Source: Streptomyces buecherae (GTDB taxonomy: Bacteria; Actinomycetota; Actinomycetes; Streptomycetales; Streptomycetaceae). Taken from it: DNA of 64,000 nt. The notes beneath the pieces were generated by a model, which saw only the letters and a program-made list of their open reading frames with translations, had not been told where the DNA came from and made no database searches. Location: positions 310,001-374,000 of the forward strand of contig NZ_CP060404.1 of the NCBI RefSeq assembly GCF_014295035.1, written 5' to 3'. Below are positions 9,416 to 18,234 of the stretch, one piece after another. The position numbers were made by a program, and so were the translations under genes. Every line of letters starts with the position of its first letter. Position 1 is the stretch's first letter.

Positions 9416-9439
9416 CCCGCCGGCGCTCGCGCCGGCGGG
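9416..9439 (+). terminator. Strong hairpin between gvpF and gvpG
   Basis: CCCGCCGGCG and CGCCGGCGGG form 10 perfect pairs around the loop CTCG. The hairpin starts 4 nt after the gvpF stop and ends 34 nt before the gvpG start. Inside an operon this may stop a fraction of transcripts or protect the gvpA-gvpF mRNA from 3' decay; both readings are inference. Confidence 0.5.
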
Positions 9440-9473
9440 GACGGGTCCGAGCAAACCCAGCCGAGGAGGAACC

Positions 9474-9734
9474 GTGGGACTGGTGACCGGGCTGCTGATG
9501 CTGCCCTTCGCCCCCGTGCGCGGCACGGCCTGGGTGATCGACCAGGTGGTGACCGCCGCCGAGCGGCAGGCGTACGACCCGCAGCCGGTGCGCGAGCGGC
9601 TCGCCGCGCTGGTGGCCGAGCGGGAGGCGGGCCACATCGGCGAGGAGGAGTTCGACCGCCAGGAGGACGAGCTGCTCGACCTGTTGGAGTGGTACGAGTA
9701 CCGCCAACGCCAGCTCGGACCCGCGGAGCGGTAA
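9474..9734 (+). CDS. gvpG: Gas vesicle protein GvpG
   Basis: The 86-residue protein begins VGLVTGLLMLPFAPVRGTAWVIDQVV. This hydrophobic start and the following charged helix (GEEEFDRQEDELLDLLEWYE) are the GvpG pattern. GvpG is an accessory vesicle-assembly protein. Start GTG 9474 has a GAGGAGGAA ribosome site. A 149-bp gap separates it from gvpJ; in the S. coelicolor cluster, as I recall it, gvpY and gvpZ occupy this place, and neither is visible here. Confidence 0.88.
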   Translation: MGLVTGLLMLPFAPVRGTAWVIDQVVTAAERQAYDPQPVRERLAALVAEREAGHIGEEEFDRQEDELLDLLEWYEYRQRQLGPAER

Positions 9735-9883
9735 CGCGCCACCGCGCCCCGGGCCGCGCCCGCGCACCGCCGGCGCGTACCGCCAGCCGGAGTCGTCCCA
9801 TGGCCCCCGGCCCGGGGCCGATCCAAGAACAACCCACGGTCGGGCCCTAGCCGAACCGAGGCCGAACCAAGGAGGTGTCCGCC

Positions 9884-10396
9884 ATGTCCGATCCGCTCGC
9901 CAGCCGGCCGGGGCTCGCCAGTGGCCTGTCGCCCCGCGGCGCGGAGCCGTCCGCCAACCTGGCCGACATCCTGGAACGCGTCCTGGACAAGGGCGTGGTC
10001 ATCGCCGGCGACATCCAGATCAACCTGCTCGACATCGAGCTGCTGACGATCAAGCTCAGGCTCGTCGTCGCGTCGGTCGACAAGGCGAAGGAGATGGGCA
10101 TCGACTGGTGGGAACGCGACCCCTCGCTGTCCTCGCTGGCCCAGCGCCCCGCCCCGCCGCCCGCGGCGCCCTCCGTGCGCGACGCGTCCACCGCGCCCGC
10201 CGTGCCCGTGGCGACCACGGACGGGGCGCCGGGCGCGGCCGACGAGGCGGTGGGCCATGAACTGGTCGAGGAGAACGCGCGGTTGCGGGCCGAGCTGGCC
10301 CAGTTGCGCGCCGGCGGGCCGGCCGCCCCCGGCCTGCCGGCCCCGCGCGACGGCCACGGCGACCGTTACGAACCCGGTGAAGGGAGCAACCCGTGA
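9884..10396 (+). CDS. gvpJ: Gas vesicle protein GvpJ (GvpA-like)
   Basis: The 170-residue protein contains a GvpA-type core (about 24-75): LADILERVLDKGVVIAGDIQ and LLDIELLTIKLRLVVASVDKA. It is followed by a Pro/Ala-rich linker and a short coiled-coil-like tail (LVEENARLRAELAQLRAGG). The position between gvpG and gvpL and this tail fit GvpJ. ATG 9884 is chosen because a near-perfect AAGGAGG lies 8 nt upstream; the frame is open from a GTG at 9875 that overlaps this site. The stop overlaps the gvpL start (GTGA). Confidence 0.85.
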   Translation: MSDPLASRPGLASGLSPRGAEPSANLADILERVLDKGVVIAGDIQINLLDIELLTIKLRLVVASVDKAKEMGIDWWERDPSLSSLAQRPAPPPAAPSVRDASTAPAVPVATTDGAPGAADEAVGHELVEENARLRAELAQLRAGGPAAPGLPAPRDGHGDRYEPGEGSNP

Positions 10397-11277
10397 GTGA
10401 CCAGGCCACCCCCGAGGCGCCCGTTCCACCCGCTCGCCTGCCGGCGGCCAGCGGCGCGGGCGCGGACCCCGAGACCGGACCGTGCTACGCGTACGCCATC
10501 GGCCGCGGCACTCCGGAGCTCGCCGACGCGGCGGCCGGCGTGTCGGGGCTGGACGGGGCCGGCGTGCGGACCGTGTGTGCCGACGGGCTCGGGGCACTGG
10601 TGTGCGCGGTGGCGCCGGACGCGTTCGACACGGCCGGGTTGCGCGCCCAGTTGGAGGACCTGGAGCGGCTGACCACGATCGCCAGGTCGCACCACGAGGT
10701 GGTGGCCGCGGCCAGCGCGGCGACGACCGTGTTGCCACTGCGGCTCGGCACCGTCTACCGGGACGCCTCGCGGGTCGCCCAGATGCTGCGCGAGCACGGC
10801 GCCGCGCTGCGCGAGTCGCTCGACCGGCTGGCGGGGCACGCGGAGTGGGGCGTCAAGGTGTACGCCGAACCGGGCGCCGGCGCGCCGACGCCGCCGGCCG
10901 CCGACGACACCACCGACACGCCGGGGCGCGCCTACCTCCAGCGGCGCCGGGCCGCGCGGGAGGCGCAACGCGCCGCCGACCGCACGGCGCGCGAGGTGGT
11001 GGCGCGGGTGCGGGCGGGGGCCGCCGAGTGGGCGGTCGACCGGGTCGCGCACCGCCCGCAGCACGGCGAGTTGGCGAGCACCAACGGCGAGAACCTGGTC
11101 AACGACGCGTACCTGGTGGGCGCCGAACACGTCGACGCCTTCCAGGCCGCGGTGCGCCACGCCGCGGCCGGCGCCGCCGGCGTGCGGGTGGAGCTGACGG
11201 GCCCGTGGGCCCCGTACTCCTTCGCCACGCCACCCGGGGCCGAGCCCGCCGGCGAGGGGTCCGGCCATGAGCGCTGA
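10393..11277 (+). CDS. gvpL: Gas vesicle protein GvpL (GvpL/F family)
   Basis: The 294-residue protein is a second GvpL/F member: CYAYAIGRG at the start, TTIARSHHEVVAAASAATTVLPLRLGTVY in the middle, AEWGVKVYAE, and the terminal signature GPWAPYSFATPP. It is longer than gvpF because of a Pro/Asp-rich insert (about 160-185). GTG 10393 overlaps the gvpJ stop, so the two are translationally coupled. Its end overlaps gvpS by 11 bp. Confidence 0.9.
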   Translation: MSDQATPEAPVPPARLPAASGAGADPETGPCYAYAIGRGTPELADAAAGVSGLDGAGVRTVCADGLGALVCAVAPDAFDTAGLRAQLEDLERLTTIARSHHEVVAAASAATTVLPLRLGTVYRDASRVAQMLREHGAALRESLDRLAGHAEWGVKVYAEPGAGAPTPPAADDTTDTPGRAYLQRRRAAREAQRAADRTAREVVARVRAGAAEWAVDRVAHRPQHGELASTNGENLVNDAYLVGAEHVDAFQAAVRHAAAGAAGVRVELTGPWAPYSFATPPGAEPAGEGSGHER

Positions 11278-11524
11278 GGCCCCCGCGACCGGGCTCGCCG
11301 CGCCCCCTGGCGCTACCGCGCTCGCCGGCGGCACCGCGCCCGACGGCGACGACGCCCTGGTCGGGCGGCAGGTGGCGCTGATCGACCTGCTGGACCGGCT
11401 GCTGACCGGGGGCGCCGTCATCACCGGCGATCTGGTGATCTCCGTGGCGGACGTGGACCTGGTGCACATCAACCTGCGGGCCGTCATCCGCTCGATCACC
11501 GAACAGAGCCCCTCCCCCTGGTGA
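11267..11524 (+). CDS. gvpS: Gas vesicle protein GvpS (GvpA-like)
   Basis: The 85-residue protein has a low-complexity start, then a GvpA-type core: VALIDLLDRLLTGGAVITGD and LVISVADVDLVHINLRAVIRSI. This short GvpA paralogue between gvpL and gvpK is called GvpS in actinobacteria. It starts inside the end of gvpL, which indicates coupled translation. Confidence 0.85.
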   Translation: MSAEAPATGLAAPPGATALAGGTAPDGDDALVGRQVALIDLLDRLLTGGAVITGDLVISVADVDLVHINLRAVIRSITEQSPSPW

Positions 11525-11630
11525 CGCGCCGACCCACCGAGCCCACGCGCCGCCCGCGAGAGCCGCGACGTACGCCGCCGCGCGCCGTGACACGCCCCGG
11601 CGTGCGCACGGTCGAGAAGGGAGTCACACC

Positions 11631-12050
11631 GTGCCTCAGCCACGCCCCACCACACAGCGCCCACCCGAGCGGCCCGGCCACCCCACGGCCGCGCCCGACC
11701 CGGCCGCCGAGCCCGACCCGGCCACCGCGCCGTTCGCCTCCCCCGTCTCCCCCGAGGCACCCGGGAGCACGGCGGGCGCGCGGCGGCTGGCCACCGATCC
11801 GCAGACCGTGGAACGGGACCTGATCCGCCTGGTGCTCACCATCGTGGAGTTGGTGCGCCAGCTCATGGAGCGCACCGCCCTGCACCGCGCCGACCAGGGC
11901 GACCTCAGCCCGGAGCAGGAAGAGCAGGTGGGCCGCACGCTGCTGGCGCTGGAGGAGCGGATGGCCGAACTGTGCGAGCGCTACGGGCTGACCATGGCCG
12001 ACCTCAACCTCGACCTGGGCCCGCTCGGCTCCCTGCTCCCCCAGAGCTGA
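11631..12050 (+). CDS. gvpK: Gas vesicle protein GvpK
   Basis: The protein is 139 residues. After a Pro/Ala-rich leader of about 50 residues it has the GvpK domain: LIRLVLTIVELVRQLMERTALHRADQG and RTLLALEERMAELCERYGLTMADLNLDLGPLG. Both segments are strongly conserved in GvpK. GTG 11631 is preceded by GAAGGGAG. It is the last gene of the gvp run; two hairpins follow. Confidence 0.92.
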   Translation: MPQPRPTTQRPPERPGHPTAAPDPAAEPDPATAPFASPVSPEAPGSTAGARRLATDPQTVERDLIRLVLTIVELVRQLMERTALHRADQGDLSPEQEEQVGRTLLALEERMAELCERYGLTMADLNLDLGPLGSLLPQS

Positions 12051-12077
12051 CCGCACCGGGACTGGCCGTCCCAGGGC

Positions 12078-12100
12078 CCGTCCGGGGCTGACCCGGACGG
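12078..12100 (+). terminator. Terminator hairpin after gvpK
   Basis: CCGTCCGGG and CCCGGACGG pair perfectly (9 bp, loop GCTGA), 28 bp after the gvpK stop. Confidence 0.6.
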
Positions 12101-12141
12101 CTGGCCGCCCCGGGGCCGAGCACGCGCCCCGCCCCCGATTC

Positions 12142-12174
12142 GGCCCGCGCCCGGTGTCCCCGCGGGCGCGGGCC
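12142..12174. terminator. Second hairpin between gvpK and the LysR gene
   Basis: GGCCCGCGCCCG and its reverse complement form 12 pairs with a 9-nt loop. The hairpin lies between convergent gvpK and the LysR gene and could serve either. Confidence 0.5.
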
Positions 12175-12208
12175 CTGCCACGTCACGCGCCGGTTGGTCG
12201 GCGCCGGC

Positions 12209-13120
12209 TCACACGGGCAGCGCCGCCACGGTCTCCCGCAGGCCGGCCAGCGCCTGGCGCAGCAGCGGGTGGTGCTCGGTGCCCGCGCGTACCGCCGTGA
12301 ACACCTTGCGGATCGGGCCCCGACCCCGTACGGGGCGTACCACGGCGCCTTCGGCGATCGCCCCCGGCAGCGCGGAGCGGGGCACGAGCGCGACGCCCGC
12401 GCCGACGGCGACCAGCGCGCACACGGCCCGGAAGTCGTCGGACAGGGACGCCACCCGGGGCTGGAAGCGGGCCTCCTGGCAGGCGAGGACCACGGCGTCG
12501 TGGACCGGGTTCCCGGGCCACGGCGTGATCCACGGGTCGCCCGCCAGGGCGGCCAGGTCCACGTCCGCCGCCCCGGCCCGCGGGTGGTCGGGGGGCAGGA
12601 CGACGTCGAACGGCTCGGCGTACAGCGGCTCGCGCAGCATGCGGTCGTCCCAACGCCCCAGCGTCTCGCGGTCCTCCACGGCCACCGCCACGTCGGCCTC
12701 CCCCGCGATCAGCAGCCGGTGGCACTCCCGGCCCTCGGCGTCCTTGACCCGCACCCGCACGCCGGGGGCCAGTTCCCGGAGCGCGACCAGGGTGGGGGCG
12801 ACCACCTCGGTGATCGCGGTGGCGAACGCGGCCACGGTGACCTCCCCGGTCACGCCCGCCGCGCAGGCGGCCACGTCGGCCTCGGCGCGTTCGAGCTGCG
12901 CGGCGATCTTGGTGGCGTGGCCGGCCAGCACCGTGCCGGTCGCGGTGAGCCGCACGGCCCGCCCCCGCCGCTCCAACAGCGCGTGGCCCACCTCGCCCTC
13001 CAGGGCGGCCAGTTGCTGGGAGACCGCGGAGGGTGAGAGGTAGAGCGCCTGCGCGGCGGCGGTGACGGTGCCGTGGTCCGCGAGGGCGCGCAGGACGCGC
13101 AGCCTTCTGGGGTCGATCAC
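12209..13120 (-). CDS. LysR-family transcriptional regulator
   Basis: The 303-residue protein has an N-terminal winged helix-turn-helix (about 1-60; [23 protein letters not shown]) and a LysR substrate-binding domain (about 90-295; [24 protein letters not shown] onward). It is divergent from tdh-kbl, 96 bp between start codons, and the gap holds a long palindrome with the LysR-type T-N11-A pattern. It is therefore probably the regulator of threonine catabolism here; the ligand is unknown. Confidence 0.9.
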   Translation of the reverse strand: MIDPRRLRVLRALADHGTVTAAAQALYLSPSAVSQQLAALEGEVGHALLERRGRAVRLTATGTVLAGHATKIAAQLERAEADVAACAAGVTGEVTVAAFATAITEVVAPTLVALRELAPGVRVRVKDAEGRECHRLLIAGEADVAVAVEDRETLGRWDDRMLREPLYAEPFDVVLPPDHPRAGAADVDLAALAGDPWITPWPGNPVHDAVVLACQEARFQPRVASLSDDFRAVCALVAVGAGVALVPRSALPGAIAEGAVVRPVRGRGPIRKVFTAVRAGTEHHPLLRQALAGLRETVAALPV

Positions 13121-13137
13121 TCGGGCAGTATGGCACG

Positions 13138-13160
13138 CCTGTGAAGCTCACCTTCACAGG
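13138..13160. promoter_or_regulatory. Palindromic operator between the LysR gene and tdh
   Basis: CCTGTGAAG and CTTCACAGG are perfect 9-bp arms around CTCAC. A further half-site CTTCACAG lies at 13184-13191, 32 bp (about three helical turns) from the right arm and 25 bp before the tdh ATG. LysR regulators typically bind a palindromic recognition site plus a downstream half-site, which this layout fits. Confidence 0.65.
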
Positions 13161-13216
13161 AGACCTGGGAAAATGCCGATGGACTTCACAGCGTGCGGGC
13201 AGCACAGTGGGCGCCC

Positions 13217-14257
13217 ATGAAGGCATTGGTGAAGACCGCCGCCGGGCCCGGCATCGAACTGACCGAGGTGCCGACCCCGCGCGCCGGGGACGGCCAGGTA
13301 CTCATCCGGGTGCTGCGCACCGGGATCTGCGGCACCGACCTGCACATCGCGGCCTGGGACGACTGGGCGGCCCGCTCGGTGTGCGCGCCGCTGATCATCG
13401 GGCACGAGTTCGTGGGCGAGGTCGTGGAGATCGGCGCCGGCGTCAGGGACATCGCGCCGGGCGACACCGTCAGCGGCGAGGGCCACCTCGTGTGCGGCAA
13501 GTGCCGCAACTGCATGGCCGGCCGGCGCCACCTGTGCATCCGTACGATCGGCCTCGGCGTGCACACCGACGGCGCGTTCGCCGAGTACGTGGTGTTGCCC
13601 GCGTCCAACGTGTGGGTGCACCGACACGACGTGGACCTCGACGTGGCGGCGATCTTCGACCCGTTCGGCAACGCCGTGCACACGGCGCTGTCCTTCCCGG
13701 TGCTCGGCGAGGACGTGCTCGTCACGGGCGCGGGCCCGATCGGCATGATGGCCGCGGCCATCGCCCACCACGCGGGCGCCCGGAACGTGGTGATCACCGA
13801 CGTCAGCCCGTACCGGCTCGACCTCGCCCGCAAGATGGGCGCCAGCGTCAGCCTCGACGTCAGCGACCGTTCCATCGCCAGCGTGATGCCCGACCTCGAC
13901 ATGAGCGAGGGCTTCGACGTCGGCCTGGAGATGTCGGGCCGCGCGGACGCGCTGCGCGACATGATCGCCACCATGAGCCCCGGCGGCCGGATCGCGGTCC
14001 TCGGCCTGCCCGCCGAGGAGGTCCCCGTGGACATGGCCACGGTGGTCACCCGCATGCTGACGCTGCGCGGCATCTACGGTCGGGAGATGTACGAGACGTG
14101 GTACGCCATGTCGGTGCTGCTCCGCAACGGCCTGGACATCTCGCCGGTGATCACTCACCGGTTCGGCTTCGAGCAGCACGCGGACGCGTTCGCCACCGCG
14201 CGCTCCGGCGCGTGCGGCAAGGTCATCATCGACTGGACCCGCCCCACCCTCGCCTGA
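13217..14257 (+). CDS. tdh: L-threonine 3-dehydrogenase
   Basis: The protein is 346 residues, the usual length for Tdh. It is a zinc MDR dehydrogenase that oxidises L-threonine to 2-amino-3-ketobutyrate with NAD+. Catalytic zinc ligands are C38 (GICGTDLH) with H63 and E64 (GHEFVGEV); the structural zinc cysteines are C93, C96, C99 and C107. The Rossmann motif is [15 protein letters not shown] 13217 gives the standard MKALVKT start; the frame also opens from a GTG at 13193 but that overlaps the operator half-site. kbl follows, which completes the pathway. Confidence 0.93.
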   Translation: MKALVKTAAGPGIELTEVPTPRAGDGQVLIRVLRTGICGTDLHIAAWDDWAARSVCAPLIIGHEFVGEVVEIGAGVRDIAPGDTVSGEGHLVCGKCRNCMAGRRHLCIRTIGLGVHTDGAFAEYVVLPASNVWVHRHDVDLDVAAIFDPFGNAVHTALSFPVLGEDVLVTGAGPIGMMAAAIAHHAGARNVVITDVSPYRLDLARKMGASVSLDVSDRSIASVMPDLDMSEGFDVGLEMSGRADALRDMIATMSPGGRIAVLGLPAEEVPVDMATVVTRMLTLRGIYGREMYETWYAMSVLLRNGLDISPVITHRFGFEQHADAFATARSGACGKVIIDWTRPTLA

Positions 14258-14340
14258 CCCACGCGTCCGGGCCGCCCGCGCAGCGGGAGAGCCGGCCCGA
14301 GCGCGACCGCGAACCACCGACCCGCCCCGAAGGAGCCCCC

Positions 14341-15525
14341 GTGTTCGACAGCGTGCGCCAGGATCTGCGTGCCGAGTTGGAGGAGATCCGCGACGCCGGC
14401 CTGTACAAGTCCGAGCGCGTGATCGCCAGCCCGCAGTCCGCGAGCGTCCGCGTTGGCGACGCCGCGGTCGTCAACTTCTGCTCCAACAACTACCTCGACC
14501 TCGCCGACCACCCCGAGGTGATCGCCGCGGCCAAGCAGGCCCTGGACGACTGGGGCTTCGGCATGGCCTCCGTGCGCTTCATCTGCGGCACCCAGACGCC
14601 GCACAAGGAGCTGGAGCGGCGGATCTCGGAGTTCCTCGGCACCGAGGACACGATCCTCTACAGCTCGTGCTTCGACGCCAACGGCGGCGTCTTCGAGACG
14701 CTGCTCGCCGACGGTGACGCGGTCATCTCCGACGAGCTCAACCACGCCAGCATCATCGACGGCATCCGGCTGTCCAAGGCCGCCCGCTACCGCTACCGCA
14801 ACCGCGACCTCGCCGACCTGGAGCGCTGCCTGAAGGAGGCCGCCGGGGCGCGCCGCACGCTGGTGGTCACCGACGGCGTGTTCTCCATGGACGGCTACAT
14901 CGCCCCGCTGGACGAGATCTGCGACCTGGCCGAGCGGTACGGCGCCATGGTCATGGTGGACGACTCGCACGCCGTCGGCTTCGTCGGCGAGAACGGCGGC
15001 GGCACGCCGGAGCTGTACGGCGTGCGGGACCGGGTGGACATCGTCACCGGCACGCTCGGCAAGGCGCTCGGCGGCGCCAGCGGCGGTTACGTGGCCGCCC
15101 GCGCGGAGATCGTCGAGCTGCTGCGCCAGCGCTCGCGCCCGTACCTGTTCTCCAACTCCCTCGCCCCCTCCATCGTCGGCGCCTCGTTGAAGGTGCTCGA
15201 CCTGCTGGCGGCGTCGGGCGACCTGCGCGAGCAGTTGCGCGCGAACACCGCGCTGTTCCGTTCGGAGATGACGGCGGCCGGCTTCGACGTGCTGCCCGGC
15301 GAGCACGCCATCACCCCGGTGATGATCGGCGACGCGGCGCTGGCCGCGAAGATGGCCGCCGCGCTGCTGGAGCGGGGCATCTACGTGATCGCCTTCTCCT
15401 ACCCGGTCGTGCCCAAGGGCAAGGCCCGCATCCGCGTCCAGCTCTCGGCGGCGCACTCCACCGATGACGTACGCCGCGCGGTGGCCGCCTTCCGCGAGGT
15501 GCGCGACGAACTGGCCGGCGCCTGA
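14341..15525 (+). CDS. kbl: Glycine C-acetyltransferase (2-amino-3-ketobutyrate CoA ligase)
   Basis: The protein is 394 residues from GTG 14341 (ribosome site GAAGGAG). It is an alpha-oxoamine synthase of the PLP fold type [15 protein letters not shown] near the start, DDSHAVGF (about 207-214) and the PLP lysine K241 in [14 protein letters not shown]. Kbl cleaves 2-amino-3-ketobutyrate with CoA to glycine and acetyl-CoA, the step after Tdh. bioF at 55393 is a homologue from the same superfamily, but the [15 protein letters not shown] start and pairing with tdh identify Kbl. It ends before a strong terminator. Confidence 0.93.
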   Translation: MFDSVRQDLRAELEEIRDAGLYKSERVIASPQSASVRVGDAAVVNFCSNNYLDLADHPEVIAAAKQALDDWGFGMASVRFICGTQTPHKELERRISEFLGTEDTILYSSCFDANGGVFETLLADGDAVISDELNHASIIDGIRLSKAARYRYRNRDLADLERCLKEAAGARRTLVVTDGVFSMDGYIAPLDEICDLAERYGAMVMVDDSHAVGFVGENGGGTPELYGVRDRVDIVTGTLGKALGGASGGYVAARAEIVELLRQRSRPYLFSNSLAPSIVGASLKVLDLLAASGDLREQLRANTALFRSEMTAAGFDVLPGEHAITPVMIGDAALAAKMAAALLERGIYVIAFSYPVVPKGKARIRVQLSAAHSTDDVRRAVAAFREVRDELAGA

Positions 15526-15586
15526 CGGCACCGCGGCCCCGGTCGGAGCCGCCCGCTCGGCGCGCCCCGAGAAACGGGTGGCCACG

Positions 15587-15626
15587 CGTGGAGCCCCGGT
15601 CGCCACGAGGCGGCCGGGGCTCCACG
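15587..15626. terminator. Terminator after kbl
   Basis: CGTGGAGCCCCGG and CCGGGGCTCCACG form 13 perfect pairs, with a smaller CGCC/GGCG helix inside the 14-nt loop. It lies between convergent kbl and the RDD gene. Confidence 0.7.
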
Positions 15627-15676
15627 CACGCTGCCGCAGGCCTACGGGTTCCGAGGGCGCGCGGCGCGGCACCGGG

Positions 15677-16231
15677 TCACAGGCCGCCCGGCACCCACGG
15701 CTCCGGCGCCTCCACGCGGACGACGACGGTGCCGGCGGCCTGGTCGTGCAGGCACTGCTGGAGCGGCTCGTCCCGCAGGGACCAGAGCTGGTCGACGCCG
15801 CACAGCGCGATCATGCCGACGTGGGTCAGGTGCCGTCCGAGGGCGATCCGGTAGGGCAGGGCGCCGCCGTCCTGCGCGTGCGCGACGCGCAGTCCGAACA
15901 GCAGCTTTCCCGGAGAGCCGCCCCAGCGGGCGGTGGTGAGTGGCGAGTAGCAGAACAGCAGCCCGGCCGCGGTCAGGGCGGCGACGGGGGCAGCGGGCCC
16001 GTCCAACAGCAGGCTCGGCAGCGCCGTGACGCACGTCAGCAGGCCGAAGAGTACGAGGTCGGCGAGGTAGGCGCCGAACCGCTCGGGGAGGTCGGCCGGG
16101 TGCGGCTCGCCCGGACGGGTGGGGTACATCCTCAGCCATGGAGGCCAGGGCCGTCGCGGCAGCCAGTCCTGGTCGATGGGTCCCGGCGACGGGGCGGGGA
16201 CGGAGGGCGCGGAGAGGGCGGCATCGTCCAT
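15677..16231 (-). CDS. RDD-family membrane protein
   Basis: The protein is 184 residues. It has a Pro-rich cytoplasmic start, then RFGAYLADLVLFGLLTCVTALPSLLL, a second helix (AALTAAGLLFCYSPLTTARWG), and GGSPGKLLFGLRVAHAQDG, the pattern of RDD proteins (an Arg and two Asp in conserved helix positions; RFGAYLAD here). The function of RDD domains is largely unknown; transport roles have been suggested for some. It stands alone, with its promoter in the gap after the phospholipase gene. Confidence 0.8.
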   Translation of the reverse strand: MDDAALSAPSVPAPSPGPIDQDWLPRRPWPPWLRMYPTRPGEPHPADLPERFGAYLADLVLFGLLTCVTALPSLLLDGPAAPVAALTAAGLLFCYSPLTTARWGGSPGKLLFGLRVAHAQDGGALPYRIALGRHLTHVGMIALCGVDQLWSLRDEPLQQCLHDQAAGTVVVRVEAPEPWVPGGL

Positions 16232-16457
16232 GTCCGCAAGTTAGCGCGGCAGGCCGGCGGGAGAACCCGAGCGACGCACAGTTCATCCGTTGAGTACGCT
16301 CCGTGACCGTACCGGCTCCGCGAATGTTCGGCGATGGCCGCGCCGAACGCCTTCCGGCGCGCCGCGCGTACGGATGTGACAGCGGCCCGCCACCACGGCC
16401 CGGGGCGCGGGACGGGGGCTCGTAGGCCCGGCAACCCGTGCGCGTGAGGGCGGGGTA

Positions 16458-16483
16458 GCGCCGGGGTGGTTGTGCCCCGGCGC
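16458..16483 (-). terminator. Terminator of the phospholipase C-like gene
   Basis: GCGCCGGGG and CCCCGGCGC form 9 perfect pairs, loop TGGTTGTG, 23 bp past the stop of the minus-strand gene at 16506. Confidence 0.6.
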
Positions 16484-16505
16484 CGGCCCCGCCCCCAAAG
16501 CGGCG

Positions 16506-17420
16506 CTACGCGGCGCCGGCGGCCGTGGCGGCCCGCTGGTTGCGCCGGATGATGGTGTGCACGAGCGCCGGCGTGGCGTCGGGGAAGTCCATGGCCACGA
16601 CGCCGAGGCCGGTCAGCCGGCGGCCGTGCGGGCCGGTCAGGAAGCGGTGCACCCGGGGGTTGAGGTACCGGGCGTTCGCGCGCGGGGAGCCCTGGACGGC
16701 GGTGCCGACGTAGTTGACGTACAGCTTGCCGGGCCGGGCGGCGGCCTTGCGCAGGTGGCGCTCGACCTTCTGGTACTTCACGGCCGGGGGCGCCGTCGCG
16801 TCGTCCTGCACGTCGAACAGCGCGGCGTCGCCGTACGGGACGCCGGGCAGCTTGGGATGGTCGGCGAGCAGGACGACCCGGCCGCGCGCCTGACCTAGCG
16901 TGGGCAGCGTCGCGTCGAGCCGCAGCAGCCGGCGGAAGCCCGCCTGGTAGAGGTCGAAGACGCGCCGGAACTCGGCGTCCGGCACGGTGGAGTGCTCCTG
17001 CCGCAGCCGCAGCAGCACGGTCTCCGAGGGACGCGCGCGCAGGAACGCCTCACAGGCCAGCAGCACCTCGCCGAACAGCACCCGCTGGAAGACCGCCCCG
17101 TGGTGGACGGCGAAGGCCGAGTGGGACGACCGGCAGCCGATGTCCAGGAACCGGATGCCCAGGTCCAGTTGTTCGGCGATGGTGCGGCGCTGCCGGGCGA
17201 CCTGGGCCCCGCCGAAGCGCACCGCGGAGTGCTGGGTGCCCGGCAGGCTCAGGCGGGCCACCGGGGTGTCGTCGGCCAGGTCGGCGAGCCAGCCCCCGGT
17301 GGGCCGGGGCGAGCGCGGCGCGTCGCGCGCCGCGGCCGGATGCCCGCCCGCGTACCCCAGGAGCCCGCCCGCGGTGACGGTCGCCGCGCCGAACAGGAAG
17401 CCGCGCCGGTCCAAGCTCAT
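16506..17420 (-). CDS. Secreted phosphatidylinositol-specific phospholipase C-like protein
   Basis: The 304-residue protein begins with a Tat-type signal: RRGFLFGAATVTAGGLLG, ending near residue 35 (AAARDA). The mature part shows the PI-PLC X-domain layout: LSLPGTQHSAVRF holds the first catalytic His, LGIRFLDIGCRSSHSAFAVHHGAVF the second, and SETVLLRLRQEHS follows. Bacterial family members cleave phosphatidylinositol without calcium. Start 17420 is chosen because GAGAGGAC lies upstream at good spacing; an in-frame ATG at 17441 would place seven residues before it. It stands alone. Confidence 0.8.
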   Translation of the reverse strand: MSLDRRGFLFGAATVTAGGLLGYAGGHPAAARDAPRSPRPTGGWLADLADDTPVARLSLPGTQHSAVRFGGAQVARQRRTIAEQLDLGIRFLDIGCRSSHSAFAVHHGAVFQRVLFGEVLLACEAFLRARPSETVLLRLRQEHSTVPDAEFRRVFDLYQAGFRRLLRLDATLPTLGQARGRVVLLADHPKLPGVPYGDAALFDVQDDATAPPAVKYQKVERHLRKAAARPGKLYVNYVGTAVQGSPRANARYLNPRVHRFLTGPHGRRLTGLGVVAMDFPDATPALVHTIIRRNQRAATAAGAA

Positions 17421-17703
17421 GTCGCGTCCTCTCGTGGCCATCTGATGGCCCGTCGGGTGGTGCGGGAGACGGGCCGCACGGTAACAGCTCCGTCCCCCGA
17501 CCGCCGGAGCCACTCGGCGCCCGGGCCCGGCGCGCCCCGGACATGTGACGGGCTTGCCCCCGTACGGCCCGTGTGTCCGCCCACCCGGTGTGGCGGGAAA
17601 CCGACGCAGCCGCCGGCCATCTCGCGGGCGCCGGCCCGGGCCCGCCCGGCTCCCCCGCGAAAACGGGATGCCCCGGGGCGGGGTGGTCTGCGAGGGTCCG
17701 CGC

Positions 17704-18234
17704 GTGAACACTGGGGAACGCAACGAAGTGCTGCTCATCGCCGGCCGCTCCGGCGTCGGCAAGTCGACCGTGGCCTGGGAGGTCTCCGCCGTGTTGCGGG
17801 CGGCGGGCGCGGCCCACTGCCTGGTCTAGGGCGACCTCATGGACCAGGTACACCCGGCGCCGCCCGACGACCCGGACCGCTCGGCGATCACCGAGCGCAA
17901 CCTGGCGGCGATCTGGGCCAACTACGCCGCGCTGGGCCAGCGGCGGCTGATCTACACCAACACGGTCAGCGTGCTGGAGGGCGCGATGTTCCGCCGCGTG
18001 CTGGGCGCGGACGTACGGATCGTGCCGGCGCTGCTGACCGCGGACGACGCCACCGCCCGCGCCCGCCTGACGGGCCGCGAGATCGGCTCCCAGGCGCAGG
18101 CCCACATACGGCGCAGCGCGCACATGGCCCGTCACCTGGACCGGCACGCGCCACCGGAGACGGTGCGGGTGGCGACCGACGGCAGGACGGTGGTGGACAT
18201 CGCCCGGGAGGTGGTGGCGGCCTCCGGGTGGTGA
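17704..18234 (+). pseudogene. P-loop kinase-like gene interrupted by an in-frame TAG
   Basis: The reading frame encodes LLIAGRSGVGKSTVAWEVSA (Walker A) from GTG 17704, stops at TAG 17827-17829 after AAHCLV, and continues in the same frame with GDLMDQVHPAPPDDP to TGA at 18234. Homologues of this small AAA/chloramphenicol-phosphotransferase-like family read through here with an acidic residue (typically EGD), so a single GAG to TAG change explains the interruption. The rest (DRSAITERNLAAIWANY, TGREIGSQAQAHIRRSAHMA) is intact and keeps codon bias, so the mutation is recent or is a sequencing error. The 3' piece could restart at ATG 17839, but would lack the P-loop. Confidence 0.75.

Noticed and set aside
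17827..17829. Recoding (read-through) at the TAG codon
   Set aside because: No recoding signal or family precedent; a point mutation is simpler.
17839..18234. Separate 131-residue gene
   Set aside because: It is the in-frame continuation of the interrupted P-loop kinase and lacks the nucleotide-binding motif.
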